From the NCBI GenBank assembly GCA_018268395.1, contig JAFDWQ010000005.1, positions 124,001-188,000 on the forward strand: a stretch of 64,000 bases of DNA, read 5' to 3'. The DNA comes from Armatimonadota bacterium. Its GTDB lineage: Bacteria > Armatimonadota > Fimbriimonadia > Fimbriimonadales > Fimbriimonadaceae. Positions 44,589-52,653 of this stretch are shown here, piece by piece. Positions within the stretch are counted from its first letter, which is position 1; each line of letters begins with the position of its first letter. The notes under the pieces were generated by a model that worked only from the letters and a program-made list of their open reading frames with translations, made no database searches and was not told where the DNA came from. Made by a program: the position numbers and the translations under genes.

Positions 44589-45196
44589 CGACGGACGACA
44601 GGGGCGTCGTCGACCTCTACGATTCGTTCAACGACACCGTCCGCGCGCTCGTCCAGGCCCTCGACCTCCACGAACCAGGCGAGGGGGGGCACTCCGAACG
44701 GGTGTCGGTCTATGCCACGGCGATGGGGCAGGAACTCGGCATGACGTTCGACGACCTGCTCGACCTTCGAAGGGCGGCCGCCCTCCACGATATCGGCAAG
44801 ATCTCCGTGAGTCAAGCCACCCTCCGCAAGTTGGGAGATCTTGAAGAGGGCGAACTCGAAGAACTCCGTTCCCACGCTCTGATGGCCTTGAAGATCGTCG
44901 GATCGTTCGAATGGCTGAGACCGACCGTCCCCATGATCCAACACCACCACGAACGGTGGGACGGGTCCGGTTATCCGGACGGGCTGGCAGGGGAAGACAT
45001 TCCCCTCGGCGCCCGGATCATCGGTGTCGCCGAGGCGTTCGACGTCCTGGTCACGGGGTCGCCATGGAGGCGGCACGTCACGGACCCCGAAGCGCTCGAG
45101 GAACTTCAACGGTGCTCCGGCGCACAGTTCGACCCTCAGGTCGTCGACGCGCTCGTGAAAGTCCAGCCCTTGATCCAGCCCGTCGGCCGAAGCTAA
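44585..45196 (+). CDS. HD-GYP/HD domain phosphohydrolase
   Basis: A 203-residue cytoplasmic protein with an HD-GYP-type domain over most of its length. The metal-binding motif AALHDIGKISV and the downstream HHERWDGSGYPDGL (a GYP motif) are present, as is the first His in GEGGHSERVS. HD-GYP proteins degrade cyclic di-GMP or related dinucleotides. No sensor domain is attached. GTG 44585 overlaps the selA stop, an unexpected partner; this may reflect only compact packing. Confidence 0.88.
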   Translation: MTTDDRGVVDLYDSFNDTVRALVQALDLHEPGEGGHSERVSVYATAMGQELGMTFDDLLDLRRAAALHDIGKISVSQATLRKLGDLEEGELEELRSHALMALKIVGSFEWLRPTVPMIQHHHERWDGSGYPDGLAGEDIPLGARIIGVAEAFDVLVTGSPWRRHVTDPEALEELQRCSGAQFDPQVVDALVKVQPLIQPVGRS

Positions 45197-46311
45197 CCCG
45201 CCTTCTCGGCGAGCAGTTCTTTGACCTTCGTCTCCGTGTCCCGGTCGGCGTCGACGTACCGTAGGACGCCTTTGCGGTCGATCAGGAACCACGTCGGGAA
45301 CGCGTTGACGCCCCACGACAGTGCGAACGGGCTCGACCAGCCGCCGCCCTCGAAGACGTGGTTGAAGTCCAGCTTGTAGTCGTGGACGAAGTCGAGGAAC
45401 TTCTGCTTGTCGTCCTCGTCGTCCATCCCCACGCTCATGACGGCGAGTCCTTCGTGCTCGTGCCGGAACCAGATCTTCTTGACCTCTCGAGCTTGGGTCT
45501 TGCAAGGTTCCAACCGTGAGTTCCAGAAGAAAAGCAGCAGCACCTTGCCCACGTAGTCCTTCTCGCTCAAGTCCTTGTCGTCTTTCGCGTTCTTGAGCGC
45601 GAACGAGAACGGTTGGCCGATCTGTTCGAACCTGTGGGCCTTGCCTTTGTAGAAACCGATGCTCGGATGGTCCGGATAGCTCGTGAGCAGTCGTCCATAG
45701 AGCGCGCGCGACGAGACAGGGTCTTTGCCCGCTTCCGCAAGGATGTCGTAGAGCTTGGCCCCACGGACGTCTTGAGGGTACTGCTCGGTGAACTCCTCGG
45801 CAAGGCGCATGCCTGTCAAGATCATGTCCCGGCGTTCGCGGTCGTCGGACGGTGCCTTGACGCTGTCGAGGAAGATCAACCGGTTCCAGACCACGTTCAT
45901 CCGGTAGTACGCGCGCCAATAGTGGCCCATCGTCACGACCCATTCCGGTGGTCGGTTGACGAGCAGGCTGTCGATCGCGAGGACGGCCTTAGGCACCCGG
46001 GCGTCCGTGCAAGGGACGGTGCCGCCGCCCAGGTTCTGGTACCACTCGTCCATGAGGGGCCGGGCCCGCTCGTGGTCGGGATAGTTCTTGACGAACTCCC
46101 AGATGTACTCGTTCCGCTTCTCCAGGTAGCGGAGGAACCCGATCAGCCACTTGTAGCGGAACTCGCCGTCGCTCTTGTCTTCTGTGTACGCCGGCGGCTT
46201 GTAAGCGTCGATCCGACCGAGCATGGCCTCGGCAGAGTTGACCTTTTCGTCCTGTCCGGACAGCCCGAGCGGCGCGACCGCAAGGGCGAAGAGCACTGCG
46301 GCGAACGGCAT
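45193..46311 (-). CDS. exported thioredoxin-fold protein with half of the CxxC motif
   Basis: A 372-residue exported protein with a signal peptide (MPFAAVLFALAVAPLGLS), a helical N-terminal half (about 30-225) and a C-terminal TlpA-like domain (about 230-370). At the redox site the sequence is FFWNSRLEPCKTQ: only the second cysteine (Cys270) remains, so a monothiol or non-catalytic role is more likely than disulfide reduction. It resembles the serine-substituted protein at 9.4-10.5 kb in general layout but with the domains in reverse order. ATG 46311 was chosen because it starts the signal peptide. Confidence 0.8.
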   Translation of the reverse strand: MPFAAVLFALAVAPLGLSGQDEKVNSAEAMLGRIDAYKPPAYTEDKSDGEFRYKWLIGFLRYLEKRNEYIWEFVKNYPDHERARPLMDEWYQNLGGGTVPCTDARVPKAVLAIDSLLVNRPPEWVVTMGHYWRAYYRMNVVWNRLIFLDSVKAPSDDRERRDMILTGMRLAEEFTEQYPQDVRGAKLYDILAEAGKDPVSSRALYGRLLTSYPDHPSIGFYKGKAHRFEQIGQPFSFALKNAKDDKDLSEKDYVGKVLLLFFWNSRLEPCKTQAREVKKIWFRHEHEGLAVMSVGMDDEDDKQKFLDFVHDYKLDFNHVFEGGGWSSPFALSWGVNAFPTWFLIDRKGVLRYVDADRDTETKVKELLAEKAG

Positions 46312-46435
46312 GTGGGTGTAGACGGACGGCCCGTCTCCGACGTTTCGGGTTTCGGCCCTCGAAAGCTTCACAGCCGGCGTCGGCCGACGTCCGGCACCCG
46401 GGCCCCGCACGGCCGGACTTGGTAACCTCGCCCGC

Positions 46436-47935
46436 ATGAGCAGCCTCGCCGCCTTGAAGTCCCGACTCGCCGACGTGAACGCGCTGAACGCCGCGATCGC
46501 GATGATGGACTGGGACCAGCAGACGTACATGCCGCACGGAGCGGGCAACGCTCGGGCGCAGCACAGCAGCATCCTCAGCCGCATGGCGCACGAGACGTTC
46601 ACGGCGGACGAGACCCGAGCGCTCCTCGACAAGGCGGTCGCAGAAGGAGGCGACGAGGACGAGACCGCAATGATGCGCGTGGTGCGCCGCGACCTCGACC
46701 TCGCCACGAAGATCCCGTCGAGCCTCGTCGAAGAAAAGTCGAAACTGGCGGCGTTGGGCCACGAGGCCTGGGTCAAAGCCCGCGCGAACAACGATTTCGC
46801 CTCGTTCGCGCCGCACCTGGAAAGGCTCTTCGACATCTGCCGGAAAGAGGCCGAGTGCCTGGGCTATACCGACCACGTCTACGACGCCCTGACCGACCTC
46901 TACGAAGAGGGCGCGACCAAGGCGAAGTGGGACGCGATGTTCGGCGCGGTCCGTCAGCCGCTCGTCGACCTCGTCCGACGCATCCAAGAGAGGGGCGCCC
47001 AGCCGGACGACGCGTTCCTGTACGGGAAATGGGACGTCAAGGCGCAGTCCGAGTTCACGGAAATGCTGGCGAAAGCGGTCGGGTTCGACTTCGACCGCGG
47101 ACGCCAGGACACCGCCGCCCACCCGTTTTGCGGAGGATGGTCGGTCAACGACGTCCGGTTGACGACGCGCTACAAGGACTATCTCGCCTCCGCGATTTTC
47201 GGCACGCTCCATGAAGCCGGACACGGCATGTACGAGCAAGGCTCGCCGCAAGCGTGGGACATGACCCCGCTCGCCGGAGGCGTCTCGCTCGGGGTCCACG
47301 AAAGCCAAAGCCGCACGTGGGAGAACATCGTCGGACGTTCGCGCGCGTTCTGGTCGAAGTTCCTGCCCGACCTGAAAGCGAAGTTCCCGTCGCTGCCAGA
47401 CGTCGACTTGGAGACGTTCTACCGGGCCGTGAACAAAGTCCAGCCGTCGCTCATCCGCGTCGAAGCTGACGAGGTCACCTACAACCTCCACATCATGGTC
47501 CGCTATGAGGTCGAGTGCGCGATCCTCACGGGTGCGCTCGCCGTCCGCGACCTTCCCGACTTCTGGAACAGCAAGTACGAGGAATACCTCGGCGTCACGC
47601 CTCCGGACGACGCGCGGGGTTGCCTCCAGGACGTCCACTGGAGTGCAGGTTCGGTCGGCTACTTCCCAACGTACTCGATGGGGAACCTCCTCAGCTACCA
47701 GATCTGGGAGAAACTCGCCGCCGACCTCGGCGACGTCGACGCTTTGATGTCGAAGGGCGAGTTCGCGCCCGTCTTAGAGTGGCTCCAGAAGAAGGTTTAC
47801 CGGGCGGGACGCAAGTTCCGTCCTGCCGAGCTGATGGAGTCGGTCACGGGCCGGGCCCTCGACCCGCAGCCGTACCTCAAAGGCATCACCGCGAAGTACG
47901 AAGCGATCTACGGACTCGAACCCGCCCTGGCCTGA
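46436..47935 (+). CDS. M32 family thermostable carboxypeptidase 1
   Basis: A 499-residue cytoplasmic zinc carboxypeptidase (Taq carboxypeptidase family) with broad specificity for C-terminal residues. The active site HEAGH lies at residues 259-263 (TLHEAGHGMYEQG), and the downstream Glu is in GVHESQSRTWEN. Other family boxes (MDWDQQTYMPHGA, HPFCGG-like AHPFCGGWSVNDVR and VHWSAGSVGYFPTYSMGN) are present. Length is standard. Confidence 0.96.
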   Translation: MSSLAALKSRLADVNALNAAIAMMDWDQQTYMPHGAGNARAQHSSILSRMAHETFTADETRALLDKAVAEGGDEDETAMMRVVRRDLDLATKIPSSLVEEKSKLAALGHEAWVKARANNDFASFAPHLERLFDICRKEAECLGYTDHVYDALTDLYEEGATKAKWDAMFGAVRQPLVDLVRRIQERGAQPDDAFLYGKWDVKAQSEFTEMLAKAVGFDFDRGRQDTAAHPFCGGWSVNDVRLTTRYKDYLASAIFGTLHEAGHGMYEQGSPQAWDMTPLAGGVSLGVHESQSRTWENIVGRSRAFWSKFLPDLKAKFPSLPDVDLETFYRAVNKVQPSLIRVEADEVTYNLHIMVRYEVECAILTGALAVRDLPDFWNSKYEEYLGVTPPDDARGCLQDVHWSAGSVGYFPTYSMGNLLSYQIWEKLAADLGDVDALMSKGEFAPVLEWLQKKVYRAGRKFRPAELMESVTGRALDPQPYLKGITAKYEAIYGLEPALA

Positions 47936-47941
47936 CGCGCG

Positions 47942-48439
47942 TCACTCTTCGAAGTCGTCGCGTTCGGCGTCGAGGTCGTTCGGCTCGGCGTACATCGGCG
48001 GCAACATCGAGTCCAACCGGTCGCGACGGAGTTCCGGCTCGCGTCGCGGCCGTTCGGCTTCGTCCTCGTCGTCGACGTCGTCGAGCGGGCCGGTCTCTCG
48101 TTGCAAGAGCCGGTCGAGCGCTCCGCCCGCATCGTGGTCGCGCGAGCCCATGACCCCGGCTTCCGTCAGCCCGTGCAGGCCGAGCCCTTCCTCGTCACCC
48201 AGGCCGAGGCCGCCGTTCTCTTGGGTCGGGCCGGCTTGTCCGTTGTCTTCCCGGTCTTCCGGGCTCAGGGGCGCTTGCCAGCGGTCGCCCGCCACGCCGA
48301 GTTCCTCCGGTTCGACCCCCTCGATGGGGCTTAACCAATTGGAGGCCATGTCTTTCGGTGCGTCTTCCATGTCGTCGTCGTCGTCTTCGATCGGGGTCGG
48401 GTCGTCCCAGACGTCCGCAGGCCGTTCCATGCTGTCCAA
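47942..48439 (-). CDS. acidic low-complexity protein of unknown function
   Basis: A 165-residue protein with no recognised domain, very rich in Asp, Glu, Pro and Gly, and predicted disordered throughout. TTG 48439 is supported by AGGAGG seven bases upstream; an ATG three codons later is 16 bases from it. It has no signal peptide or TM. It follows the cupin gene by 65 bp and may share its transcript. The good ribosome-binding site is the main evidence that it is a gene. Confidence 0.6.
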   Translation of the reverse strand: MDSMERPADVWDDPTPIEDDDDDMEDAPKDMASNWLSPIEGVEPEELGVAGDRWQAPLSPEDREDNGQAGPTQENGGLGLGDEEGLGLHGLTEAGVMGSRDHDAGGALDRLLQRETGPLDDVDDEDEAERPRREPELRRDRLDSMLPPMYAEPNDLDAERDDFEE

Positions 48440-48504
48440 AGTGTCTCCTCCTGCGTCTTTCTACGTCCGTGGACGACGGGTGTGGCGTCGTTCTTGGAGG
48501 GCTT

Positions 48505-49050
48505 TCAGTAGGCCGGAGGAGAATAGACGTTGAGCGTACGGAGCGGGGATGGGCCCGTGTTCCGGATCTGGTGGTCTTCGCCCGCGCGGATGAGAACGGT
48601 GTCCCCTTGGGCCAAGACCACGGTCTCGCCCGAAACGACCGCCTCGCCCGTCCCAGCGGTGACGGTCAGGACTTGGTCCGAACCAGGATGCTCCGTTCCG
48701 TAAGCGCCGGAGTCTTGCCCAGGAAGGACGGTCATGACCGCGACCTGGCACGTCTCTCCCGTCGCGAGGACGGTGAAAGCGTCGTTCCTCGTCCGCAGGT
48801 CCAGACCGCTCAGCCGACGGGGCGCGGGCGGCACGTCGTCCATGGCTTGCTGCAAGTCCTGACGGGCGTCAGGGTCGGAACCTTGACGGCCCTGATGGAG
48901 CGTCTGCCAAGGCGTCCCCGTGTCCGGGAGCGCGCCGGTGAGCGGGTCGACCGCCGCCAGCTCGGGCCGGAACCCTTCATAGAGGCTGCGCTCGTCTTCA
49001 CCGAAAACGGCGTCCTGCGGGAAGGTCCGGGTCGTCGAAGTCTTGTCCAT
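48505..49050 (-). CDS. cupin-domain protein
   Basis: A 181-residue protein with an N-terminal helical or disordered part and a C-terminal single cupin barrel (about 95-178). The two cupin motifs appear as GAYGTEHPGSDQVLTVTAG and LIRAGEDHQIRNTG, giving likely metal ligands His, Glu and His. Cupins cover many enzymes and binding proteins, so the substrate is unknown. A GAGGGG precedes ATG 49050. It lies 35 bp after the ABC permease on the same strand. Confidence 0.82.
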   Translation of the reverse strand: MDKTSTTRTFPQDAVFGEDERSLYEGFRPELAAVDPLTGALPDTGTPWQTLHQGRQGSDPDARQDLQQAMDDVPPAPRRLSGLDLRTRNDAFTVLATGETCQVAVMTVLPGQDSGAYGTEHPGSDQVLTVTAGTGEAVVSGETVVLAQGDTVLIRAGEDHQIRNTGPSPLRTLNVYSPPAY

Positions 49051-49085
49051 TGCCCCTCACGACGCCGCGACGTGCAAGAAACGCG

Positions 49086-50108
49086 TTAGAGCCGTTCCTT
49101 TTCCCGCCTGCCCGTCAACCGCTCGACGCTCACAGCGAGGATGACCGCCGACCCGATGATCACCCACTCGTACTTCGAGTCCCAATGGAGCGTGACGACG
49201 CCCTGCCGGAACAGCATGATCAAGAGCGCGCCGAGAGCGGCGCCGAACGCCGTCCCCCGGCCACCGAGCAGGCTGACCCCGCCGACGACCGCCGCCGCGA
49301 TCGCATAGAGCTCGTAACCTTGACCGTCCGAACAAGACGCCGAACCGTAGTACGACGCACCGAGGAAGGCGGCCAGCCCGGCGCAGAGCCCGCACAGCGC
49401 GTGCGCCCCGACAATGACGCGCGGAACGCGGATTCCGGAGAGTCCGGCGGCTTCTCGGTTGCCCCCCGTCGCATAGAGGTCGCGCCCGGCGACGGTCCGT
49501 GAGAGGTAGACGCCGACGATGACGACCGTCGCGACCATGACGAGCAGCGGGACCGGGTGCAGGTCCTTCCGGAGCCAGAGACTGGACTTGACGGCACCGA
49601 CGACCGCGTCCGGCATCAGGACGCTCTCCGCCTTGCTGGTCGTGAACGCCAGCCCGCGATAGATCCACATCGTGCCGAGGGTCACGACGAACGGATGGAC
49701 TCCGAGGTTGGTGACGAGGACGCCGTTGACCAGGCCGCACACGAGTCCGATCGCGAGGCAAAGGACCAAAGCGGCGGCGACCGCCGCCCCAGGAGGCCAG
49801 CCCGGCGCGCCCAGCGTGCGGAGGGCCATCGCCGTCCAGACCCCGCTGAGCGCATAGGTGGAGCCGACGCTCAGGTCGATCCCGCCCGTGACGATGACAA
49901 GGCCGATCCCTACGGCCAGGACGGCGAAGAAGCTCGTGTCGGTCAGGGTCTGGAAGACCGTCCCCGCGTTAAGGAAACCGTTGACCGTGCGCCCGGTCAT
50001 CCGGTCGACGTGGGAGCCGGCCAGGGCCGTCACCGCGACCGTGACGGCGAGGATGACGCCGACGAGCCCGGCCTGGGGAAAGCGCGCGCCGACCTTCGCG
50101 AGACCCAT
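49086..50108 (-). CDS. ABC transporter permease (RbsC/sugar type)
   Basis: A 340-residue inner-membrane permease of the carbohydrate-uptake CUT2 family with about 9-10 TMs. The diagnostic GGIDLSVGSTYALSG motif and the LVCGLVNGVLVTNLGVHPFVVTLGT segment are clear. No ATPase or substrate-binding protein gene lies next to it: downstream is the cupin, and upstream is repeat sequence. ATG 50108 starts the protein as MGLAKVGARF, matching the family; the open frame upstream is not supported. The substrate is unknown. It may be a remnant of a larger cluster cut by the accessory island upstream. Confidence 0.9.
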   Translation of the reverse strand: MGLAKVGARFPQAGLVGVILAVTVAVTALAGSHVDRMTGRTVNGFLNAGTVFQTLTDTSFFAVLAVGIGLVIVTGGIDLSVGSTYALSGVWTAMALRTLGAPGWPPGAAVAAALVLCLAIGLVCGLVNGVLVTNLGVHPFVVTLGTMWIYRGLAFTTSKAESVLMPDAVVGAVKSSLWLRKDLHPVPLLVMVATVVIVGVYLSRTVAGRDLYATGGNREAAGLSGIRVPRVIVGAHALCGLCAGLAAFLGASYYGSASCSDGQGYELYAIAAAVVGGVSLLGGRGTAFGAALGALLIMLFRQGVVTLHWDSKYEWVIIGSAVILAVSVERLTGRREKERL

Positions 50109-50150
50109 CGTTGGCCCGGCAGGATACCGGTCGGCCCGCGGAACTTCGTC

Positions 50151-50660
50151 GTGAGCGAGGGCAAAGCTCCTCTTCGGGACGGACAAAGAGCAGCTCTGGA
50201 AAGGAAGAACGATGCTTCAGAAAGGAAAAAAGAAGCTTCAGAAAGCAAAAAAGGTTCTTCAGGAATGAATAAAGAAGCTTCAAAAATGAAAAAAGGTTCT
50301 TCAGGAATGAAAAAAGAAGCTTCAGGAATGAAAAAAGGTCCTTCAGGAATGAAAAAGGAAGCTTCAAAAATGAAAAAAGGTTCTTCAGGAATGAAAGAGG
50401 GTGGTTCAGAAGAGGAGAAAGGTGCTCTAGATAGGAACGATCGCCTCTCAAACCGCGCCGCTCAGGTTCAAACGATGTGCCGGCAGGTGGTTTTCGGCCG
50501 GGTGGCCCGGTCTGGCAACGGCGTCCACGCCTCATCACGCCGGACACGAGACCGTTGCAGACCGGGTCAAGGACGCCGCATTAGACGGGCCGGTGAAGCC
50601 GCGCGTTGTGAGTCGGTGCGGACGAAGCCTCCAGACTCGGTTCGGCGGCGTGCGGTGTGA
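50151..50660 (+). CDS. possible heptad-repeat small protein
   Basis: A 169-residue open frame beginning at GTG 50151. Residues about 21-90 consist of ten seven-residue units such as ASKMKKG and SSGMKKE, strongly basic and helix-forming. The rest of the frame (about 110-169) is encoded by the 26-bp direct repeat and repeat A, which argues that only the array part is original. No clear ribosome-binding site is present. It may simply be an open frame across a minisatellite. Confidence 0.25.
   Translation: MSEGKAPLRDGQRAALERKNDASERKKEASESKKGSSGMNKEASKMKKGSSGMKKEASGMKKGPSGMKKEASKMKKGSSGMKEGGSEEEKGALDRNDRLSNRAAQVQTMCRQVVFGRVARSGNGVHASSRRTRDRCRPGQGRRIRRAGEAARCESVRTKPPDSVRRRAV
50212..50422. repeat. 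21-bp tandem array (ten units)
   Basis: Units such as TCTTCAGGAATGAAAAAAGAA and GCTTCAAAAATGAAAAAAGG alternate, giving a 42-bp higher-order pattern. The period is exactly seven codons and about two DNA turns. The array is far richer in A than its surroundings. Confidence 0.9.
50505..50530 (+). repeat. 26-bp direct repeat, left copy
   Basis: Sequence starts GCCCGGTCTGGCAACGG and ends GTCCACGC. It matches 52427-52452 with one C/T difference. The pair encloses the two membrane genes at 50.8-52.2 kb. Confidence 0.8.
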
Positions 50661-50687
50661 GGTGGTGTCCGGAGTCTGGAGGCAGCA
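50601..50687 (-). repeat. dispersed repeat family A, inverted copy A5
   Basis: On the minus strand this is a full-length family A unit, with CCTCCAGACT/AGTCTGGAGG-type arms and the conserved end GACTCACAACGCGC. It lies 32 kb from the other copies, showing that the family is dispersed in the genome. Confidence 0.8.
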
Positions 50688-50790
50688 AATGGAGACGGAC
50701 ACTGAGATCCCCATTCACCTGTGCCACCAGGCGGTCGGTCACCTGAGTCCTGCCACACGCCGCCGAAAGGAACTGTCACAGAGTCCCCTG

Positions 50791-51756
50791 TCACCGACGG
50801 AGCCGGAAGACGGTCTTGATGTTGTTCCGACCATCCAGATCCAGCACGACCCCGACGACACCCAAGGGGCAGAGGCCAACACCGTGGGGTTTTCCGTCGA
50901 TCGTGCCGACGTACAGGAATACCCACCAGCCTTCTGTCATCACGAAGTCCCCCACCTCAACTTTGGCGCGAGGTCCGAGATCCTCGGCGGCACGGCTAAA
51001 GTCGGCCACGTCGACGCCGGGCTTCGCCAGCGGATAGTCACTTCTTGCCAGGACATGCGCAAAGAAGCCCCGCGGAACGAACTCGTCGGCCGACCTGTCG
51101 GGATGAGGCTTCCACCGGATCTGACGTTCCTGTGCGTCGTAAATCAGGTTGCAGGCCGTCAGCAGCCGCCTGTCGACGTTCGCCGCGTTTAGCGCCGCCA
51201 ACGCCTGTTGGCGATGAACGGGCGACAGATCCAGGTCGGCAGTGGTCTCAAGGACCCATCGATTGGCACCATCGTTGTTATCGTCATTGATCCCGCTCAG
51301 GCGACCCCAGACGTCTGCTGCATCCTTCACGAGCGCTTTCGCCTCGTCACCGGTTATGTCTCGCTTGTTGGAGAACCGGGAAAGGACGGTACCCACCTGA
51401 TTCAGGTCTTGCCTAGCTAGGAGATTGAAGGCCTCTGCCGTGCGGCCGAACTGCTCGGCCTTGTACTTCGACCAAGAAGCTCTGCGGTCCCAGTCTTCGA
51501 GTTGCAATTGTAGCGCCCGAAGCTTCTGCCTTGACTCCTCAAGCTGCTGCTTCGACGCCTTAAGTTGGTCTTGTGTCTGATGAAGGTGGGAGATAGCTTG
51601 CTCAGCTTGTCGGCCGATGAAGGCGAACGATCCGAGAGCAGTCGCAATGGCCATTACCAAGAGTGTGCCAAACCCAAGTGCCACAATGGATTGGGCCCGT
51701 TGACGCCTTTCTTGTCTCGCGACAACTTCCTCTACCACAGAATTCTTCTCGTCCAT
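50791..51756 (-). CDS. single-TM coiled-coil protein of unknown function
   Basis: A 321-residue protein with no recognised family. A charged N-terminus precedes one TM (about 25-48), then a coiled coil (about 55-100, HLHQTQDQLKASKQQLEE) and a C-terminal globular part (about 105-321) with SYSK-free, beta-rich stretches such as KVEVGDFVMTEGWWVFLYVG. The orientation suggests that the C-terminal part is outside the cytoplasm. It follows the 129-residue gene by 18 bp. Base composition is more AT-rich than neighbours. ATG 51756 is chosen; a GTG two codons earlier is possible. Confidence 0.75.
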   Translation of the reverse strand: MDEKNSVVEEVVARQERRQRAQSIVALGFGTLLVMAIATALGSFAFIGRQAEQAISHLHQTQDQLKASKQQLEESRQKLRALQLQLEDWDRRASWSKYKAEQFGRTAEAFNLLARQDLNQVGTVLSRFSNKRDITGDEAKALVKDAADVWGRLSGINDDNNDGANRWVLETTADLDLSPVHRQQALAALNAANVDRRLLTACNLIYDAQERQIRWKPHPDRSADEFVPRGFFAHVLARSDYPLAKPGVDVADFSRAAEDLGPRAKVEVGDFVMTEGWWVFLYVGTIDGKPHGVGLCPLGVVGVVLDLDGRNNIKTVFRLRR

Positions 51757-51774
51757 GATCACTGCTTCCTAGAC

Positions 51775-52164
51775 CTATTTGCCTCCGCGGCCCATCGACA
51801 TCAACGGTTTCCAGGAACCTGCCCCGTCCAGGCCGTCCATGTCTTTCAACGCCTTTTCGTTGAGCCCGGCCAGAACCTTGGCGGGCATGTTCGGAATCTG
51901 AGAGATCTGATCTCGGTAGTCCAGGATCTTCCGGACGTGCCTGATGATCAGGGGAGCCAAGTAACAGAAAGGAACCACTGAGATCGAAAAGGTGCCGAGG
52001 TTGAAAGCTGCGAGGATCGGGCCTAATTTCGGGCTGACTTGCATTGCCGAAACGGTGCTAGAGGCGACCAGGATAACGAGCACTGCCGCCTTCTCATAGG
52101 CGGCGCGCCGATGCCTCCGCATCGCCAAGTTGAACAAAAGACCCTTTTCCTCTTCCGTCGCCAT
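51775..52164 (-). CDS. two-TM membrane protein of unknown function
   Basis: A 129-residue protein with a basic N-terminal helix (RRHRRAAYEKA), two TM segments (about 25-45 and 55-75) and a C-terminal amphipathic helix. I find no family. It is the first gene of a two-gene unit with the coiled-coil protein, and both lie between 26-bp direct repeats. The pair is therefore likely to work together in the membrane and may have been acquired as a block. Confidence 0.7.
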   Translation of the reverse strand: MATEEEKGLLFNLAMRRHRRAAYEKAAVLVILVASSTVSAMQVSPKLGPILAAFNLGTFSISVVPFCYLAPLIIRHVRKILDYRDQISQIPNMPAKVLAGLNEKALKDMDGLDGAGSWKPLMSMGRGGK

Positions 52165-52653
52165 CTGCGCGCCGGTGGAATTCTAGCATAGCCAAATGTA
52201 GCCGCTGGCGCGCGAAGAAAGGATCGGGCGGAACTGCAGTGCTGCTCCAATCCTTGCTGAGCTTCTAAGGGAACCCTCGCGTTGTCGATGTGTGGGTGCC
52301 TCATACGTTTCAGGTGCTTTGCTTGGCGTGAACCTGCGTCCCTTGCTATCTGAAGATCCCCAAGATCCTCCGATTGGAGTCTAAGCACCGTGTAAGCCTC
52401 TTGCTTAGTTTACAAAGCAACACGTTGCCCGGTCTGGCAACGGTGTCCACGCACCAGTCCTTCCTTTCAATGACCGTTGAAAACTAGGTCGGAGTGCTCG
52501 AGACCTCCCCTCAGCGGGCGGCGAGGGCGGCCTGAGCCTCGCGGCGTGACCGTCCGACCCCTTCCGCTTCTTTGTCCGACGAGGAGAAGGGGAAGGGGTC
52601 TTGAGCTTTCCGGCCGCGCAGAGGGACGAACCGACGGTCGAAAGTCGGCCAAG
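52165..52653. other. 489-base region upstream of the M28 peptidase gene
   Basis: No gene is supported. It contains the divergent promoters of the membrane pair and the peptidase, the right 26-bp direct repeat, and a possible H-type pseudoknot at 52381-52414. The part from 52500 on is an open frame in phase with the peptidase but lacks family sequence. Confidence 0.5.
52427..52452 (+). repeat. 26-bp direct repeat, right copy
   Basis: Matches 50505-50530 at 25 of 26 positions. It marks the right border of the AT-richer membrane-gene island. Confidence 0.8.

Larger units (their letters stand above)
50109..50790. other. 682-base repeat-rich region upstream of the ABC permease
   Basis: The region holds a 21-bp tandem array (50212-50422), a 26-bp direct repeat (50505-50530) and an inverted copy of repeat A (50601-50687). 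A long plus-strand frame from GTG 50151 to 50660 crosses all of them. No other gene is supported. Confidence 0.6.
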
